Origin: Paraburkholderia kirstenboschensis
GTDB taxonomy: Bacteria > Pseudomonadota > Gammaproteobacteria > Burkholderiales > Burkholderiaceae
Direction of reading: 5' to 3'
Length of the DNA stretch: 64,000 bases
Assembly (NCBI RefSeq): GCF_904848585.1
Contig: NZ_CAJHCR010000006.1
Coordinates: forward strand, 248,001 to 312,000
Both the position numbers and the translations under genes were made by a program. This document shows positions 17,470-26,554 of the stretch, piece after piece (within the stretch, counting starts at the first letter, position 1; every line of letters begins with the position of its first letter). The notes beneath the pieces are model-generated. The model was not told the origin of the DNA. It saw only the letters and a list, made by a program, of their open reading frames with translations, and ran no database searches.

Positions 17470-19827
17470 TTACTGGCCGGTATAACCGAGCGGGACCGTT
17501 GAATTGTTCTTCGCCACCGTCGCGTTATTCGACACGATGTATTGCGGCATTTCGCTAAGCGTCAGCGTAACTGAACCGTTGTTATACGCAAGCGTGCTGA
17601 CATTGCCGTATGCATCGATCTTCGTCACATTGCCCGACGTGCCCGCATTGTCGACCTGCAATGCATAACTGCTCGAGTACGTCTGGCTGTACACGCCGTT
17701 GCTCGCAGGCCATTGCGCGTTGCTATGCGCCCATGCCGCCGTCACCACTTTGCCGTTGCCGAGTTGCTGGAACCCATACACGAATGTGCCCGACGGCGTG
17801 CCTTTCACTCGACCGAGCGTATTGGTGCCGTCGAGTACGCGCGTCATCGTAGCGAAAGCCATTGCCTCCGGCTTTGGCGACAGGTTAGTCGCGCCAAATG
17901 CGCCCTGCGCGTTGTTCAGATCGAAGAACGAGCCGTAGCCGACTTCGCCCGGATAGTCGGGGCCATAGAAAAGTGTGGTGACCTGCGCGCCGCCACCGAG
18001 CACGATGATGTGTGCACGCACGCCGACTGCCGCGTGAGCGAACAACTGGTTCTGCGACGGCACCGTCGGACCATAGCTGAGGCCCGGATCGTAGCTCGTG
18101 CCCGCTTCGGTGAAGAAGAGCTTCATATTCGGCTTGCCCGCCTGCATCACCGAACGCAATTGCGTCATCTGGTTGTCGAGCGCGTTCGCCTGGTTCGCCG
18201 GATTGGGATCGGCGTCCTGCAATTCCGGCGGATGTGCCGGATAAGTGCCTGCATTCCAGTAGCCGTGAGTTGAAACGGCGTCGATGTAATTCCACAGCCC
18301 CAGCGCGCCAAACTTCTTCAAATAGCCAGTCGTGCAGGTGTCGCAATTCGCAGCGAACGGATTGCCTGTGCCCATCACGATAGCGTTCGGATCTGTCGAG
18401 TGGATGCCTTCGTATGCGGCCTTGTACATGGCGACGAAATTCGCGTCACTGTCTGCCCAGCCGAGGCTCGGCTCCCACGTTACCTGATAGTAGTTCTTCT
18501 GCTGGTTCGGATAATTCGCGGCGCGAATTGCGTTGGTATCGGTGCCGACTCTTGCCATGAAGTTCTGGAATTCGGGCATGTTCGACGGCGCGTAATAGCT
18601 GTCGTTGAACTGACCCGTCTTCGAGTCCCACGCAGGCAGACCGTCGAGACGCACAATGCGCATCTGATCAGGATTAGCCTTATAGAACGGATCCAGGTCG
18701 TTCGCGCTCGGCGTGTAGGTGTTCGGACCGTTGGGTTCCATCGCCGAGACCTGGCGGTCGTCGATCGTCCACGAGATACCGAGCGCATGCAGTGCCGCGA
18801 TATTGCCGTTGAAGCCCTGCATGCCGAAGCGGTGCTGATCCTGATGCGCATAGGCGACGGTCCCGATTGCGGAACTCAGGTCGGGCAGAACGCCGAACGT
18901 TGCAATGCCCACCGGCCGCGTTCCGCTTCTCGGCAGTGTGCCGCCGCCGGAGCGCAGCGTCGCAGTCAGTGCGCCATAGCCGGCCCACGTCGACTTGCAT
19001 GACAGCGTGTTGGTCTGCGCGCCCGGACTCACCGCGAAATTGCCCTGCGTCTTGATTGCGCCATTCGAGTCCGCCACGGACCAGACGACGGTGTCGGCGT
19101 TCGATGCATTTGTCGTAATGGCGATCTTGAACGCTGCGTTGTTCGGAAACACGCGCAGACCGTCGGTGGTCGGCGTATCGGCGCTGATCACGCCGTTAGC
19201 GGTGCCGCCTGCGGTTTGCGTCGGGTTGCCGCACGAAATGGTGGCGCTGGTGGTTGCCGATGCGGGCGAAGACGGTGTAGGGCTTGGTGTCGGTGTTGGT
19301 GCCGGCGCGGGAGCGGGCGTTGGTGCGGGCGCAGGTGCAGGTGCAGGTGCAGGTGCAGGTGCAGGTGCGGGCGCGGGTGCGGGTGCGGGTGCAGGTGCAG
19401 GCGCAGGTGCGGGTGCAGGCGCAGGTGCAGGTGCAGGTGCAGGTGCAGGTGCAGGTGCAGGTGCAGGTGCAGGCGCAGGTGCAGGCGCAGGGGCAGGTGC
19501 AGGCGTCGCTGCCGCCGCCCTCATCCAGCACGCCTTGTTGTACCCGAACGCGGGATCGGCTTGCGAAACGGAGCCGACATAACAACCGACACCGTTACTG
19601 AACGTACGGGGACTCGTCAGCATTGTCGAGGGTGCATCGGGCGGGACCGCGCCGAATACCACCGAAGCCGTGCCGAGGAACGAGCATTTGCCGTTCTCTT
19701 GCGCGCACAGCTTGAATTGCTGGCCCGCAACCGTAATGGTACTTGCCTGCGCTTGCGCGCTTTGAGCACCCAGGGATGTCAGCGCCGTCGTCGCCGCGAT
19801 TCCTACCAACCTCGAATATCTAACCAT
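17470..19827 (-). CDS. Secreted clan-A-type glycoside hydrolase with N-terminal module and a 30-fold Pro-Ala linker
   Basis: The 785-residue protein has a signal peptide (to about residue 27) and a small cysteine-containing module (about 30-102, CAQENGKCSFLG ... GYNKACW) that resembles accessory modules of secreted carbohydrate enzymes. A linker with 30 consecutive Pro-Ala units follows, then an Ig-like domain and a TIM-barrel-like catalytic region. The probable acid/base is Glu452 in YQVTWEP and the probable nucleophile is Glu574 in FFTEAGTSYD, the arrangement of clan GH-A enzymes such as GH39 and of PslG-like EPS hydrolases. It is a paralogue of the gene at 47009-49009. A role in trimming or releasing the EPS is inferred; the exact GH family is uncertain. 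Confidence 0.82.
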   Translation of the reverse strand: MVRYSRLVGIAATTALTSLGAQSAQAQASTITVAGQQFKLCAQENGKCSFLGTASVVFGAVPPDAPSTMLTSPRTFSNGVGCYVGSVSQADPAFGYNKACWMRAAAATPAPAPAPAPAPAPAPAPAPAPAPAPAPAPAPAPAPAPAPAPAPAPAPAPAPAPAPAPAPAPTPAPAPAPTPTPSPTPSSPASATTSATISCGNPTQTAGGTANGVISADTPTTDGLRVFPNNAAFKIAITTNASNADTVVWSVADSNGAIKTQGNFAVSPGAQTNTLSCKSTWAGYGALTATLRSGGGTLPRSGTRPVGIATFGVLPDLSSAIGTVAYAHQDQHRFGMQGFNGNIAALHALGISWTIDDRQVSAMEPNGPNTYTPSANDLDPFYKANPDQMRIVRLDGLPAWDSKTGQFNDSYYAPSNMPEFQNFMARVGTDTNAIRAANYPNQQKNYYQVTWEPSLGWADSDANFVAMYKAAYEGIHSTDPNAIVMGTGNPFAANCDTCTTGYLKKFGALGLWNYIDAVSTHGYWNAGTYPAHPPELQDADPNPANQANALDNQMTQLRSVMQAGKPNMKLFFTEAGTSYDPGLSYGPTVPSQNQLFAHAAVGVRAHIIVLGGGAQVTTLFYGPDYPGEVGYGSFFDLNNAQGAFGATNLSPKPEAMAFATMTRVLDGTNTLGRVKGTPSGTFVYGFQQLGNGKVVTAAWAHSNAQWPASNGVYSQTYSSSYALQVDNAGTSGNVTKIDAYGNVSTLAYNNGSVTLTLSEMPQYIVSNNATVAKNNSTVPLGYTGQ
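19324..19503. repeat. 180-bp in-frame hexanucleotide repeat (30 units) encoding Pro-Ala
   Basis: On the plus strand the unit is GGTGCA or GGCGCA/GGTGCG-type variants, repeated without interruption. On the coding minus strand it reads as (Pro-Ala)30. Degenerate units continue to about 19276 (Pro-Thr, Pro-Ser). Because the unit is six bases, slippage would change linker length without a frameshift. Confidence 0.95.
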
Positions 19828-20772
19828 TGTCCCTGTCTTTGAGAAGAGAAGTTATCCCCGAAAAGTGAGCAGGATCGGCAGAGCCGTCGCGCTTTTGTCT
19901 TATTGGATGTGAGAGAAAAGCTGTCCCCCGGACGCAATGCGGTCCGTCTTGAGACATCAAACGCTGGACGATCGAAGACCGGCGCGGCTGTGCACTGCGC
20001 GCGGTGGGAAACAAAAGCACCACTGTGCGAACGCCGCTATCTCCCCGGCGTTCAATCCATTAGGATGGCTAACTGACTATCTGAGCCAGTTTGCTTTTCA
20101 TCATCGATCAATGGCAGTCGTTGAATGCAACGTTTGTCGCGCGCGTTACAGACTGGCGACAGACACAAAGCAAGCGGCAAAGGTGCGGCGCCGACAGGGA
20201 AGCAACGAGGGAAAACTTACCTAGAGCTCATTTCGAACGGGACGCTGTGGCATTAGTTACTGAACGTCTCGGCGGGAGAATTATAAACGTTTCAAAACTG
20301 CAACCAAGAGGGGCGTGGTTCGATAAGTAACAATGGCACCCGTACCGTCCGCGCGGAGCCCGCGGCTTTCGCGAATCGACTGCCCTTCGAAAAGCACGCC
20401 TCGCGAGTGCCTGGAAAACGTAAAAGCTTTATTCGTCGGCGGATAAAGCGATTGCGGCGGCCGGTAGAATTATCTGATCGCCACTTTCGGCCGCAGCGCC
20501 AGTGAGATTTGGCGCGACCCAAAACCTTGGTACGCATATTGCGTAGTCGCCAAGGGGAGTTGCGGACCTCATGCAACTGTCCTGATTCAACTGCACCATG
20601 TCGTTTTCCCGTGTTACACAACGCACTGACCTTACACACCAGAGTGGTACGCTGAAGAAAGCAGCCTTCGCGGCAGTGAGTCGCCGCCTTGCGGCGAGAT
20701 CCAAGCGACTAGAACGCACCGCGAAGTGCAATTGCCGGCTAACGGCTCAACATCGCTGCGGGAGCCACTGCG
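19828..20772. other. Divergent 945-bp control region
   Basis: This region separates the minus-strand hydrolase from the plus-strand envelope genes. Apart from the sigma54-like element at 20527-20543, I found no gene or other clear signal. Open frames here lack recognisable motifs. Confidence 0.45.
20527..20543 (+). promoter_or_regulatory. Sigma54-type -24/-12 promoter candidate
   Basis: TTGGTACGCATATTGCG has the invariant GG (20529-20530) and GC (20541-20542) exactly 10 bases apart. It also matches the flanking bases TTGG.ACG and TTGC of the RpoN consensus. The predicted start would be near 20554, about 220 bases before the ATG at 20773. This is a pattern match by eye without experimental support. 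Confidence 0.5.
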
Positions 20773-21417
20773 ATGGGATACAAATCCTATACCCTGATGA
20801 CCTTACTGGCGGTTAGCAACGCAGCCCTCGCGTGGCAGCCGCTCATCTACCCGATTCGAAGTCAAACCGCGTATCAGCGCAGCGTCGACAGTGCGTTGTG
20901 CTATGCGTCTGCGAATAAGGAAACCAAAGTCAACACTGTGCGCGAGGCGCAAATTCCGCCGCCAAAGTCTGCGGCAACCAAGACGTCTTCTACTGGCGCG
21001 CCATCGCGTCCGCCGCTTCCTCCGAGTACGTTCTCCGCCGCGCCTGGTGGTCCTGCGCTGCCCGACGGCATGGCGCCGGCCGCGCCCAACGCGGCTTCGG
21101 CGACGCAACCCGGCGCCGCCACAGCCAGCAATGCCGCGTCGGCGGCAATCGCGGACAAGCCCGCGAGTGGAGCGGCAACGGCAACGGCAACGGGGACCGC
21201 CAATGCGGGGCACGCGGCATCTGGGGCACTGCCTCCCTCCGCGGCAATCGCCGACAAGCCCGCCTCTGAGCCAGCGACCACAGCAAGCGCTGCCGGCGCG
21301 TCACAACCAGGCACCGCCGCACTGCCGCCACTTCCGGCACCCGAGCCACCCATGACGCGCTACTGGGCCGCTTACGGCGCATGCATGCAGGCACGCGGCT
21401 ATGTCGTTGCGCAGTAA
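20773..21417 (+). CDS. Secreted Ala/Pro-rich low-complexity protein, function unknown
   Basis: The 214-residue protein has a signal peptide (MGYKSYTLMTLLAVSNAALA) and a short N-terminal region with one cysteine. A long Ala/Pro/Ser/Thr-rich stretch carries two copies of AIADKPAS (about 116-123 and 157-164). The conserved-looking end is MTRYWAAYGACMQARGY. The C-terminal Cys-x-x-Ala-Arg-Gly-Tyr pattern is seen in small envelope proteins of Burkholderia, as I recall. GGGAG lies just upstream of ATG 20773. It probably pairs with the following gene. I do not recognise a function; a surface-exposed spacer or EPS-binding role would be guesswork. Confidence 0.65.
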   Translation: MGYKSYTLMTLLAVSNAALAWQPLIYPIRSQTAYQRSVDSALCYASANKETKVNTVREAQIPPPKSAATKTSSTGAPSRPPLPPSTFSAAPGGPALPDGMAPAAPNAASATQPGAATASNAASAAIADKPASGAATATATGTANAGHAASGALPPSAAIADKPASEPATTASAAGASQPGTAALPPLPAPEPPMTRYWAAYGACMQARGYVVAQ

Positions 21418-21506
21418 GCCTTGGTTGCAGGCCTGCTTGCGGCGTCCAGTACGCCGGCTACGGTGAGCACGTCGCACGCCGCCGGCAACATCGCGAATAT
21501 AACGAC

Positions 21507-22574
21507 ATGAATACAGACCAGAACGATTCTCCGGAATGCGAACATTGTGGCGCACCGCTCGTGAGCCGCAACGTTCCCTGTCCTTCATGCCGTGCGCGCA
21601 GTGTCCCTGCGTATGCCGCGATGGTGCCGACGCTGACCGTGCGACTCACCGACGCGCGGCCGCCGAAAGCGAGGCGCCTACCGATGCAAAGAGTGTGGGA
21701 CCCCTCGCGTGCGCTCGCCAATCCCTATGCGGTGGTCGAAGACGCAGCCATCGTCCAGAGCACTTATCAGCGGATGCGCGAACCGCTCGCTCTTGCCGCC
21801 TCCGCTCTGATCGTAGCCTCGGCGGTCTATGTCGGCTTCATACAGAGCAAAGACAGCGATGAAGACGTGGAACCGCTTACTGTATCCGGTGCGATCAGCA
21901 GGCAGAAGAGCGTGACGCCGGTCCTGGCGGTGCAGCGCCCTGAGACTGCTGCTCCTGCGCGGTCAACAGCGGTCACCGCCGCTCCTCGCTCCGATACGGC
22001 ACCCACGTTGCCCACGGCATTGACCGCGGAGTTACCCGCTTCGTCGTCGTTGTCCGCGCGCCGCACCGCACCGGCCGTTTCCGCTGCCGCAGCCATCTCC
22101 GCTGCGCCGGCCGCCTCCGGTGTCGCAATCGCAATCGCGCAAGCAAAACGCAATCCCGGCGCCACACCGCCCATCACCGCAGAAGAAAAAGCACGCGCCG
22201 ACCTGTCGCGGCATCTGCGTGCCGCGCGTGCAAGTCTTCAGGAGAACAATTTATCTGCGACGAAGGCGCGCGTCGCCGCGGCGATCGCGGTGCAACCTCA
22301 AAGCCGTGACGCGCAGAACCTGCGCGCGGCCGTCAATACACGTGAACAGCAGCGTGACGCACTGTTGAGTCTTGCGCGAGGCTGCGGCTACATTGCCCGC
22401 TGGGATTGCGTGTCGCTCAACGCAGGCAGCGCGCTCGGTATCGATTCGAGCAGCAAGGAAGCGCGGCATCTCATGACACTTGCGGTGCAGGAGTCGGCGC
22501 TCGCAAGCGCCCGGACGATCGAGCCCGCACCCGAAGCTGCGCCCGATACGCGCGACATCAACCTGCATCATTGA
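21507..22574 (+). CDS. Membrane protein with N-terminal zinc ribbon and C-terminal helical repeat, function unknown
   Basis: The 355-residue protein starts with a zinc-ribbon-like motif (CEHCGAP ... CPSC), followed by a basic stretch and one membrane helix (about 96-114, LALAASALIVASAVYVGFI). An Ala/Thr/Pro-rich linker leads to a C-terminal helical domain resembling TPR units (RAARASLQENNLSATKARV, AIAVQPQSRDAQNLRAAV). The zinc ribbon would be cytoplasmic and the helical domain periplasmic. Start ATG 21507 is chosen because the zinc ribbon follows directly; the frame is open further upstream. It is 89 bases after the secreted low-complexity protein, probably in one operon. Confidence 0.65.
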   Translation: MNTDQNDSPECEHCGAPLVSRNVPCPSCRARSVPAYAAMVPTLTVRLTDARPPKARRLPMQRVWDPSRALANPYAVVEDAAIVQSTYQRMREPLALAASALIVASAVYVGFIQSKDSDEDVEPLTVSGAISRQKSVTPVLAVQRPETAAPARSTAVTAAPRSDTAPTLPTALTAELPASSSLSARRTAPAVSAAAAISAAPAASGVAIAIAQAKRNPGATPPITAEEKARADLSRHLRAARASLQENNLSATKARVAAAIAVQPQSRDAQNLRAAVNTREQQRDALLSLARGCGYIARWDCVSLNAGSALGIDSSSKEARHLMTLAVQESALASARTIEPAPEAAPDTRDINLHH

Positions 22575-22593
22575 GGCGCGCCCGGTTCGACGT

Positions 22594-23670
22594 TCAGCGC
22601 GCCGACACTGCCGGACACACTTGCCGCGCAATCGCGCGGTATCGCTCGGCCGTGTCCCTAAGAGTGAGTCCCGCTAGCGATCTTTGCACGCGCTTCTCGC
22701 TCAACGCCTTCACGATGGCGTCGGCGTAACCGTCCACGTTGTCGGTATCGACCAATTGCACGCAGGGGAAACCATTGGCGAATGCGAACGCCGGTATCCT
22801 GCTCGCGACGATCGGCACGCCCGAAGCCAACGCCTCCAGAAACGCCACGCTGTGCCCTTCTGAACGCGAAGGCATGACGAAAACGCTCGACTCGGAAAGC
22901 ACGGTCGCCACATCGCTGCGCGGCCCGGCGACCACGACGCGCTCCGCAACGCCCAGCTCCGTTGCGAGCGCAACGACCGCACGCTGGTAATCGGGGTCCT
23001 CGACCACGCCGTAGAGCACGAGCCGTGCGTCGCCAACCTGCTTGAGCACTTCGCTGAAAGCGCGCACCGTGAGCAGTTGATTTTTGACAGACGCATATCG
23101 GCCGATCTGAACGATCTGCGGAACACTCGCGGCTCGCTGCGCCCCGTCGGTAAATGCGAAGCGCGCAAGATCGACGCCGTTCGGCACCACCGTCATCGAC
23201 GGATGCACGCCGATTGCCTGTATGTAGTCCGTGACGCCTTGCTGCGATACGCCGATCACGACGCTCGCGCGCCCCGACAGAAGACGTTCGATGCGCCGGA
23301 ACAGCGGGCGCTCGAAATCGTTAGTCGCGGAGTGCATCACGTAGACGACAGGCACGCCCAGCGGCAACGCGCGCGCATAAAACGACGGAATCGTGGCATG
23401 CGCGAAGATCACATCCGGGCGAAACCGCCGCACTGCGACGAACAGATTCCACAGCTTGCGCGCCGCGTGGTGCCGTTTTTGCGGAAACCAGCACTGCACG
23501 CCATGCGTCTGCAACTCGCTCGCCAACGACGTGAAGTCGTCATGCGCAGGCAGGAGCGAGCCAACGCATACCGCCATGCCCCCGGCGCACTGATCGAGCG
23601 CGAGATCTTTCGCGAGCACTTCCGCGCCGGACAAACGCGGCGCCAGTACGAGATGGAAGACGCGCATCAT
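22594..23670 (-). CDS. Glycosyltransferase family 4, translationally coupled to the flippase
   Basis: The 358-residue GT-B protein begins MMRVFHLVLAPRLSGAEVLAKDLAL. It has VVYVMHSATNDFERPLFRRIERLLSGRA, VIGVSQQG, VVPNGVD, IVQIGRYASVKNQ (donor domain start) and the EX7E region SEGHSVAFLEALASGVPIV. The ATG at 23670 overlaps the flippase stop by four bases (ATGA). It is strongly similar over its full length to the transferase at 52366-53451. It adds one sugar to the module B lipid-linked unit; the sugar is not predictable. Confidence 0.85.
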   Translation of the reverse strand: MMRVFHLVLAPRLSGAEVLAKDLALDQCAGGMAVCVGSLLPAHDDFTSLASELQTHGVQCWFPQKRHHAARKLWNLFVAVRRFRPDVIFAHATIPSFYARALPLGVPVVYVMHSATNDFERPLFRRIERLLSGRASVVIGVSQQGVTDYIQAIGVHPSMTVVPNGVDLARFAFTDGAQRAASVPQIVQIGRYASVKNQLLTVRAFSEVLKQVGDARLVLYGVVEDPDYQRAVVALATELGVAERVVVAGPRSDVATVLSESSVFVMPSRSEGHSVAFLEALASGVPIVASRIPAFAFANGFPCVQLVDTDNVDGYADAIVKALSEKRVQRSLAGLTLRDTAERYRAIARQVCPAVSAR

Positions 23671-24926
23671 GCAGTCCTTGCTCTCAGGGTTCTGTACAGC
23701 ATCCACGCCGCGGCGCAGCCGAGGCCCAGCGTCATCGACCACGCGATACCCGTCACGCCCCACCAGCGAACCGCGAGCGGCGCACTGATCAGCAGCACCA
23801 CCACCTGAATCGCCGAAGCATGCACAGTCGCTTTCGCGTCGCCGATTGCGCGCAAATACGAAACGAGCACCGCGATCAAAGCGCCTATTGCCATGTTGAT
23901 GACGAGTATCCTGAAGAGCGGCACGGCGGGCAGCCAGGCCGCGCCGAGAATCAGCGAGAACATCGGCTCCGCGATCAGCCGCAGCACCTCGACGAAAGCG
24001 GCGAGCCCGATTGCGGCCGCCAGCAGATAAACCCTGATGAGGCGCGACGCCGCCTTGGGATCGCGGCGATGATGCGCGGCAAAAGTCGGAAACAGGTATT
24101 GCGACATCGCGATCGCCGCATCGGCAAGCAGCATCTGCGCGAGACGCGACGACATCTGATAGCCGCCGAGTTGCGTGGGGCCCAGCAGCTTGCCGACCAC
24201 CACCTTGTCGAACTGGTTGAGCAGCAGGTTGATCACACTGCTCGCCCAGATCCATCGACTGAAACCGACATACTGGCCGATGCCCGACCAAACCGCGCGC
24301 ACCGGCGGCCTGGGTTTCATGGTCCCCCACGTCAGCGCGCTTTTAAGCGATTCACCGGCGACGAGGCCGATCAGTACCGAAGCCGCGCCCGCGCCGAGAT
24401 AAGCGAGCGCGAGGCCGACCGAGCAATCGACGAAGGCAGCGGCCACCTCGACACCCGCGATATGTTGGAAGCGCCGCTCACGCTGGACCACGTAGTAGGT
24501 CGGCGACGCGAGCCCGCGCAACAGCGGCAGCAACGCGGCGAGCTGGATCAGCACGAGCGATCCATCGAGATGAAACTGGCTGCTCAGCAACGGTGCGAGC
24601 GCAACCAGCAACAGCGAAATCAATACGCCACGCGCCGTGAGAGTGGTCCACACCGCGCCGAGCTGCGAGCGCGTTGGTGCGTGCTCGCCTTGAATCACTG
24701 CCTGCGCGAGCCCGGTATCGGATAGCGCCTCTGCAATTGCGACCGCGAGCAAAGCCACGCTCACACTGCCGATCGCCGCCGGCCCGAGCATGCGGCCGAT
24801 CGCAAGAAATTTGATGGCCACCAGTCCACGCACCGCGAACTGTTGCAATAACACCCATGTCGCCGCGCTCGCGCCGAAACTGCTGGCTATCGAGAGCGCG
24901 GGAAGCCTGATCGCCCGCAAGCTCAT
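23667..24926 (-). CDS. Module B flippase, Wzx/MOP family
   Basis: The 419-residue protein has about 12-14 hydrophobic segments and the MOP-type features FLAIGRMLGPAAIGSVSVALL, DTGLAQAVIQ and NQFDKVVVGKLLGPTQLGGYQMSSRLAQ. The last motif is typical of Wzx/RfbX-type exporters, including WzxC of colanic acid. It flips lipid-linked repeat units across the inner membrane. It is only distantly similar to the module A flippase. It forms a two-gene operon with the following glycosyltransferase and is divergent from the transferase at 25256. Confidence 0.85.
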   Translation of the reverse strand: MSLRAIRLPALSIASSFGASAATWVLLQQFAVRGLVAIKFLAIGRMLGPAAIGSVSVALLAVAIAEALSDTGLAQAVIQGEHAPTRSQLGAVWTTLTARGVLISLLLVALAPLLSSQFHLDGSLVLIQLAALLPLLRGLASPTYYVVQRERRFQHIAGVEVAAAFVDCSVGLALAYLGAGAASVLIGLVAGESLKSALTWGTMKPRPPVRAVWSGIGQYVGFSRWIWASSVINLLLNQFDKVVVGKLLGPTQLGGYQMSSRLAQMLLADAAIAMSQYLFPTFAAHHRRDPKAASRLIRVYLLAAAIGLAAFVEVLRLIAEPMFSLILGAAWLPAVPLFRILVINMAIGALIAVLVSYLRAIGDAKATVHASAIQVVVLLISAPLAVRWWGVTGIAWSMTLGLGCAAAWMLYRTLRARTA

Positions 24927-25255
24927 TCTCCGTCGAATTGCAGCGCCGTGCAGCGGTTTGATCAGCGTGTCGTGACTCGCTGTGAACGCCGCGGCGCCTG
25001 ATTGGAATTGGGTCCCGCCAGCAAGCTGGCGACGGTTTATCTATAACCGTAAGCAGGACCTTACCGCGAGATATTCGCCGTCAACCGCCATCAACCAGGC
25101 GGCTTCGGCCCGAGCCCTTGTCTGGTAGTACGTTTACCCACACAAACCGAGAGATACGCGGTTTTCATGCTGCGAGGGGTGCTACCGTTATTCATCTGAC
25201 GCCACGGCAGAGCCCGCGGCTCGGGCCATTTCCGCTCGCGGCGGAGAACCCGCTG
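24927..25255. other. Divergent promoter region
   Basis: The region lies between the minus-strand flippase and the plus-strand glycosyltransferase. A short inverted repeat, ACGGTT (25032-25037) and AACCGT (25045-25050), lies near the middle and could be an operator. No sigma54 element with correct spacing was seen on either strand. The reading frame of the plus-strand gene is open back to 25118. Confidence 0.4.
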
Positions 25256-26494
25256 ATGCAATTCGTCAACCCATGCACGCTATTTCCGCCTATGCCTACC
25301 GACGTGATCGAACCTGACTTTGTCCTGATCGTGGAGCCCAATCTCACCGGCCACCGCTGGCGGTATGTCGAGTGGACGATGCAGGCCTGCGCGGAGGCCG
25401 GCTATCCGTGCATTCTGGTCACTGAATGCGCAAACGAAGATCACCGGCTCGCGAAACAGATCACTGCAGCCAACCGCCCCGATCAGCAGATCGCTTTTGT
25501 CGATCCGGAGGAAAGCCGCACTCACCGTTTGCGCGAGCGCAATCAGTATTGGCGCTTTCATAACTACTTTCAGCGTGCATACCGCATCCTCAGCCGCACG
25601 CAGTCGATCCGGCTGGTCGTCGTGCCGTATGCCGATTATTTTTTCAATGGACTACCGTTTCTTGGCGCTCCGTTCGGCAAGACGCCGTGGATCGGCATTA
25701 CGATGCGCTCGACGTTTCATCATCACAAGGTAGGCATCAAGGCGCCCGATCGTCCGCTCGTCAACACGATCAAGGCACAGCTGTTCAAACGCGCGGTTCG
25801 CACGCCGGGGCTGCGCACCTTGCTGAGCATCGATCCCACCTTGCCGGAATGGGCAGCGCTCAATACATCGAAAGACAGTGCAAATGTCGCCTATGTAGCC
25901 GACCCCTTCCCGGACGAACGCGCGGAAGACCCTGCGCTCGCGCGCGAGCGGCTCGGGCTCGATCCCACGCAACGCTACCTGCTCGTGTACGGCGCAATCA
26001 CCGAACGCAAAGGCATCTACGAACTGGTTCATGCGATGACGCGTCTCGAGCGCGCGCCCACGCTGATCGTCGCAGGCGAACAGGATGCAAGCACGCGGCA
26101 CTTCATGCGCAATCACATTCGCAGCCTCACGCCCGCGCCGCTCGTGCTGGATTCGTTCATCTCCAACGACATGGAACGCGATCTGTTCTCCGCATGCGAC
26201 GCGGTATGGCTCGGCTACAAAGGCCATTACGGCATGAGCGGCGTGCTCGTGCAGGCGTACCGCTTCGGCAAGCCGGTAATCGCAACGGAAGACGGTCTGA
26301 TCGGCTGGTTCAGCAGGCGTTGCGAATTGGGACCGATACTGAACGACCTGAGCTCGGCGTCGATCGGCAAGGCCATTGCCGAAACAATGACTTCATGGCC
26401 GCACGAACATGCAACGGCATCGTCGCGCGACAACCTACTGTCGCGGCATACGCTCGGCGAATTCAAGCAAACCTTGCTGCAACAGATGGCGTGA
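25256..26494 (+). CDS. Glycosyltransferase (GT-B, GT4-like)
   Basis: The 412-residue protein shows VLIVEPNLTGHRWRYVEW near the start, AGYPCILVTE, then a C-terminal donor domain with YLLVYGAITERKGIYELVHAM, LIVAGEQD and CDAVWLGYKGHYGMSGVLVQAYRFGKPVI (in place of the usual EX7E). It resembles GT4 enzymes only in the second half. Start ATG 25256 has GGCGGAG upstream; ATG 25292 and an upstream extension to 25118 are possible. It stands alone between divergent and convergent neighbours. Confidence 0.75.
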   Translation: MQFVNPCTLFPPMPTDVIEPDFVLIVEPNLTGHRWRYVEWTMQACAEAGYPCILVTECANEDHRLAKQITAANRPDQQIAFVDPEESRTHRLRERNQYWRFHNYFQRAYRILSRTQSIRLVVVPYADYFFNGLPFLGAPFGKTPWIGITMRSTFHHHKVGIKAPDRPLVNTIKAQLFKRAVRTPGLRTLLSIDPTLPEWAALNTSKDSANVAYVADPFPDERAEDPALARERLGLDPTQRYLLVYGAITERKGIYELVHAMTRLERAPTLIVAGEQDASTRHFMRNHIRSLTPAPLVLDSFISNDMERDLFSACDAVWLGYKGHYGMSGVLVQAYRFGKPVIATEDGLIGWFSRRCELGPILNDLSSASIGKAIAETMTSWPHEHATASSRDNLLSRHTLGEFKQTLLQQMA

Positions 26495-26508
26495 TTCAAC
26501 CGCCGTCC

Positions 26509-26548
26509 GCATGACGTGCGCCGGCCACACCCCCCGCGCACGTCATGC
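26509..26548. terminator. 13-bp-arm bidirectional terminator between convergent genes
   Basis: GCATGACGTGCGC (26509-26521) and GCGCACGTCATGC (26536-26548) are perfect complements around a 14-base C-rich loop. They lie in the 60-base gap between the glycosyltransferase and the convergent acyltransferase. The plus-strand flank (GTTCTCTC) is pyrimidine-rich. Confidence 0.6.
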
Positions 26549-26554
26549 GTTCTC

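Noticed and set aside
19324..19503. CRISPR-like repeat array
   Set aside because: The unit is six bases without spacers and is in frame with a coding region, so it is a simple coding repeat.
19196..19601. Ala-Gly, Val-Gln and Cys-Thr repeat proteins on both strands over the Pro-Ala linker
   Set aside because: They are alternative-frame readings of the same hexanucleotide repeat.
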